Origin: Kuschelorhynchus macadamiae
Taxonomy: Eukaryota; Arthropoda; Insecta; Coleoptera; Curculionidae
DNA length: 64,000 nt
Reading direction: 5' to 3'
Assembly (NCBI GenBank): GCA_030620095.1
Contig: JAUTXW010000139.1
Coordinates: 884,501-948,500 of the forward strand
Below the pieces are notes generated by a model that was not told the origin of the DNA, searched no databases, and saw nothing but the letters and a program-made list of their open reading frames with translations. Positions 61,546 through 64,000 of the stretch are shown piece by piece. Made by a program: the position numbers and the translations under genes. Positions within the stretch are counted from its first letter, which is position 1. Every line of letters begins with the position of its first letter.

Positions 61546-62359
61546 TTAACTCATTCTCTTCCTAGGATTTTGTCAATTTGATTCTTCTTTTAAAATATCA
61601 TTATATGATAACTTTGCCCAAACTTACTTAACTAATATTAAACACTACAGTATTTAGAAATAAAAACCTTTGCATGGCTATGTTCATAGAACTGTTCTTA
61701 CTTATATGAGAAGACTATGCTTTTTAAGTGTAATTGCCGTACAAGAAAACTTAGTATTATTTTACGGAATTCGTACTAAATGTAGGAATATGTAATTGTA
61801 AAGTTTTTAACCTTAGTATTAGGACAAAAAAATAAAAGATACGAGAAGGCTAAAACTAAGAATACCCCTTTTCTGTCTGCAGCAAGAGGCAAAAGCAGGA
61901 GACTAAAGTTTGTCATTTTATCAAAAAGGGAACCCATATTAAGTACGAAGAGCTCGATTTAACAGCACATTTAACAGGACCAAAACACAATGAATTCAAA
62001 TAGAAAATAAAAGCTAAGAAAAAGCAACAGAACTTCTAGCCAATTTGAAGCAGAATAATACTCATATTACATTAAACCACTATACCTATATACTACTAAA
62101 AGTGCCGAAAACAACAAGTTACTTACGCTAATAAATAGATGCATGTATTCATCAATAAGCCAACTGTTAAATATCCTATTAAAGATCATCCAAACTTTAC
62201 AGAGAAGTCAGATTCATTGGCTCAATATCATTTTCTCCATTTTATTGAACTATTGATTAGCCGAAACGTATGATTTTGGAATAAAATAAAACAAAAATGC
62301 ACAGGAAATAAAATACGTTGATTTATTCCCTGTATGAACCTTATCCCAAGAAAAGTTTT

Positions 62360-62361
<2 letters not shown>
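61546..62361. other. AT-rich spacer, no gene recognised
   Basis: AGCCGAAACGTATG at about 62260 echoes the PLE terminal GAAACG motif. Otherwise nothing is seen. Confidence 0.4.
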
Positions 62362-62408
<47 letters not shown>

Positions 62409-62420
62409 ATATATATATAT

Positions 62421-62469
<49 letters not shown>
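62362..62469. repeat. (TA)n microsatellite with two interruptions
   Basis: About 108 bp of TA repeats, broken by TTGA at about 62405 and 62421. It abuts the left end of the palindrome unit. Confidence 0.93.
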
Positions 62470-63919
<1,450 letters not shown>

Positions 63920-64000
63920 AAGAAATTGTTTGTGTAAAAAAAATTATACTTCATTATAAACCCCAAAAAATAAAAAAACACACACAGTTTATGAAATCCC
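63920..64000. other. Right edge, AT-rich
   Basis: Unremarkable sequence to the window end. Confidence 0.5.

Overview
This 64 kb window is animal nuclear DNA, very AT-rich, and reads as insect repeat-dense intergenic or intronic sequence. The reasons are long pure (TA)n arrays, the absence of any intact host gene I can recognise, and a dense layer of decayed transposons of kinds usual in insects: piggyBac, Crypton, mariner, hAT, Ty3/Gypsy, BEL/Pao, Penelope-like (PLE), RTE-type and jockey/I-type LINEs, and tRNA-like SINEs. A beetle or a similar insect with a large genome is plausible, but the order cannot be settled from the sequence.

Layout. 0-15 kb: AT-rich spacer, an antisense RTE-type LINE remnant (2.3-2.75 kb), a mariner remnant (5.5-5.8 kb) and three copies of a dispersed 'GATGGCGG' repeat family (12.1-14.6 kb). 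15.4-23.9 kb: a nested transposon cluster. A complete but disabled piggyBac element (15441-17817, TTAA on both sides) lies at the 3' end of an antisense Crypton tyrosine-recombinase pseudogene. A second, internally deleted Crypton follows. Next comes a complete short-LTR Ty3/Gypsy element (20123-23858, duplication CTGGT) with a 16 bp stem joining its LTR to the primer-site position. 24.7-32.5 kb: a (TA)n array, a PLE fragment, a 2 kb element with roughly 450 bp inverted arms, another GATGGCGG copy and a small foldback element. 34.6-39 kb: BEL/Pao and hAT remnants. 41.3-46.8 kb: GATGGCGG repeats, a second mariner remnant, and a (TA)n-bounded tandem array of a 278 bp unit that carries a well-formed type I hammerhead ribozyme on the minus strand. 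48.4-53 kb: tRNA-derived SINE remnants and a PLE with RT and GIY-YIG domains between inverted terminal repeats. 54.5-57.3 kb: a jockey/I-type LINE and a decayed multicopy protein family. 61-64 kb: a GATGGCGG copy and a near-perfect palindrome with 365 bp arms around 702 bp of (TA)n.

No two genes here form a working pathway. The strongest biology is in RNA and DNA structure: the hammerhead repeat array (retrozyme-like), the putative self-priming fold of the Gypsy element, and the repeated placing of PLE-like or ribozyme-bearing units beside (TA)n tracts. Every protein-coding transposon copy carries stops, frameshifts or lost catalytic residues.
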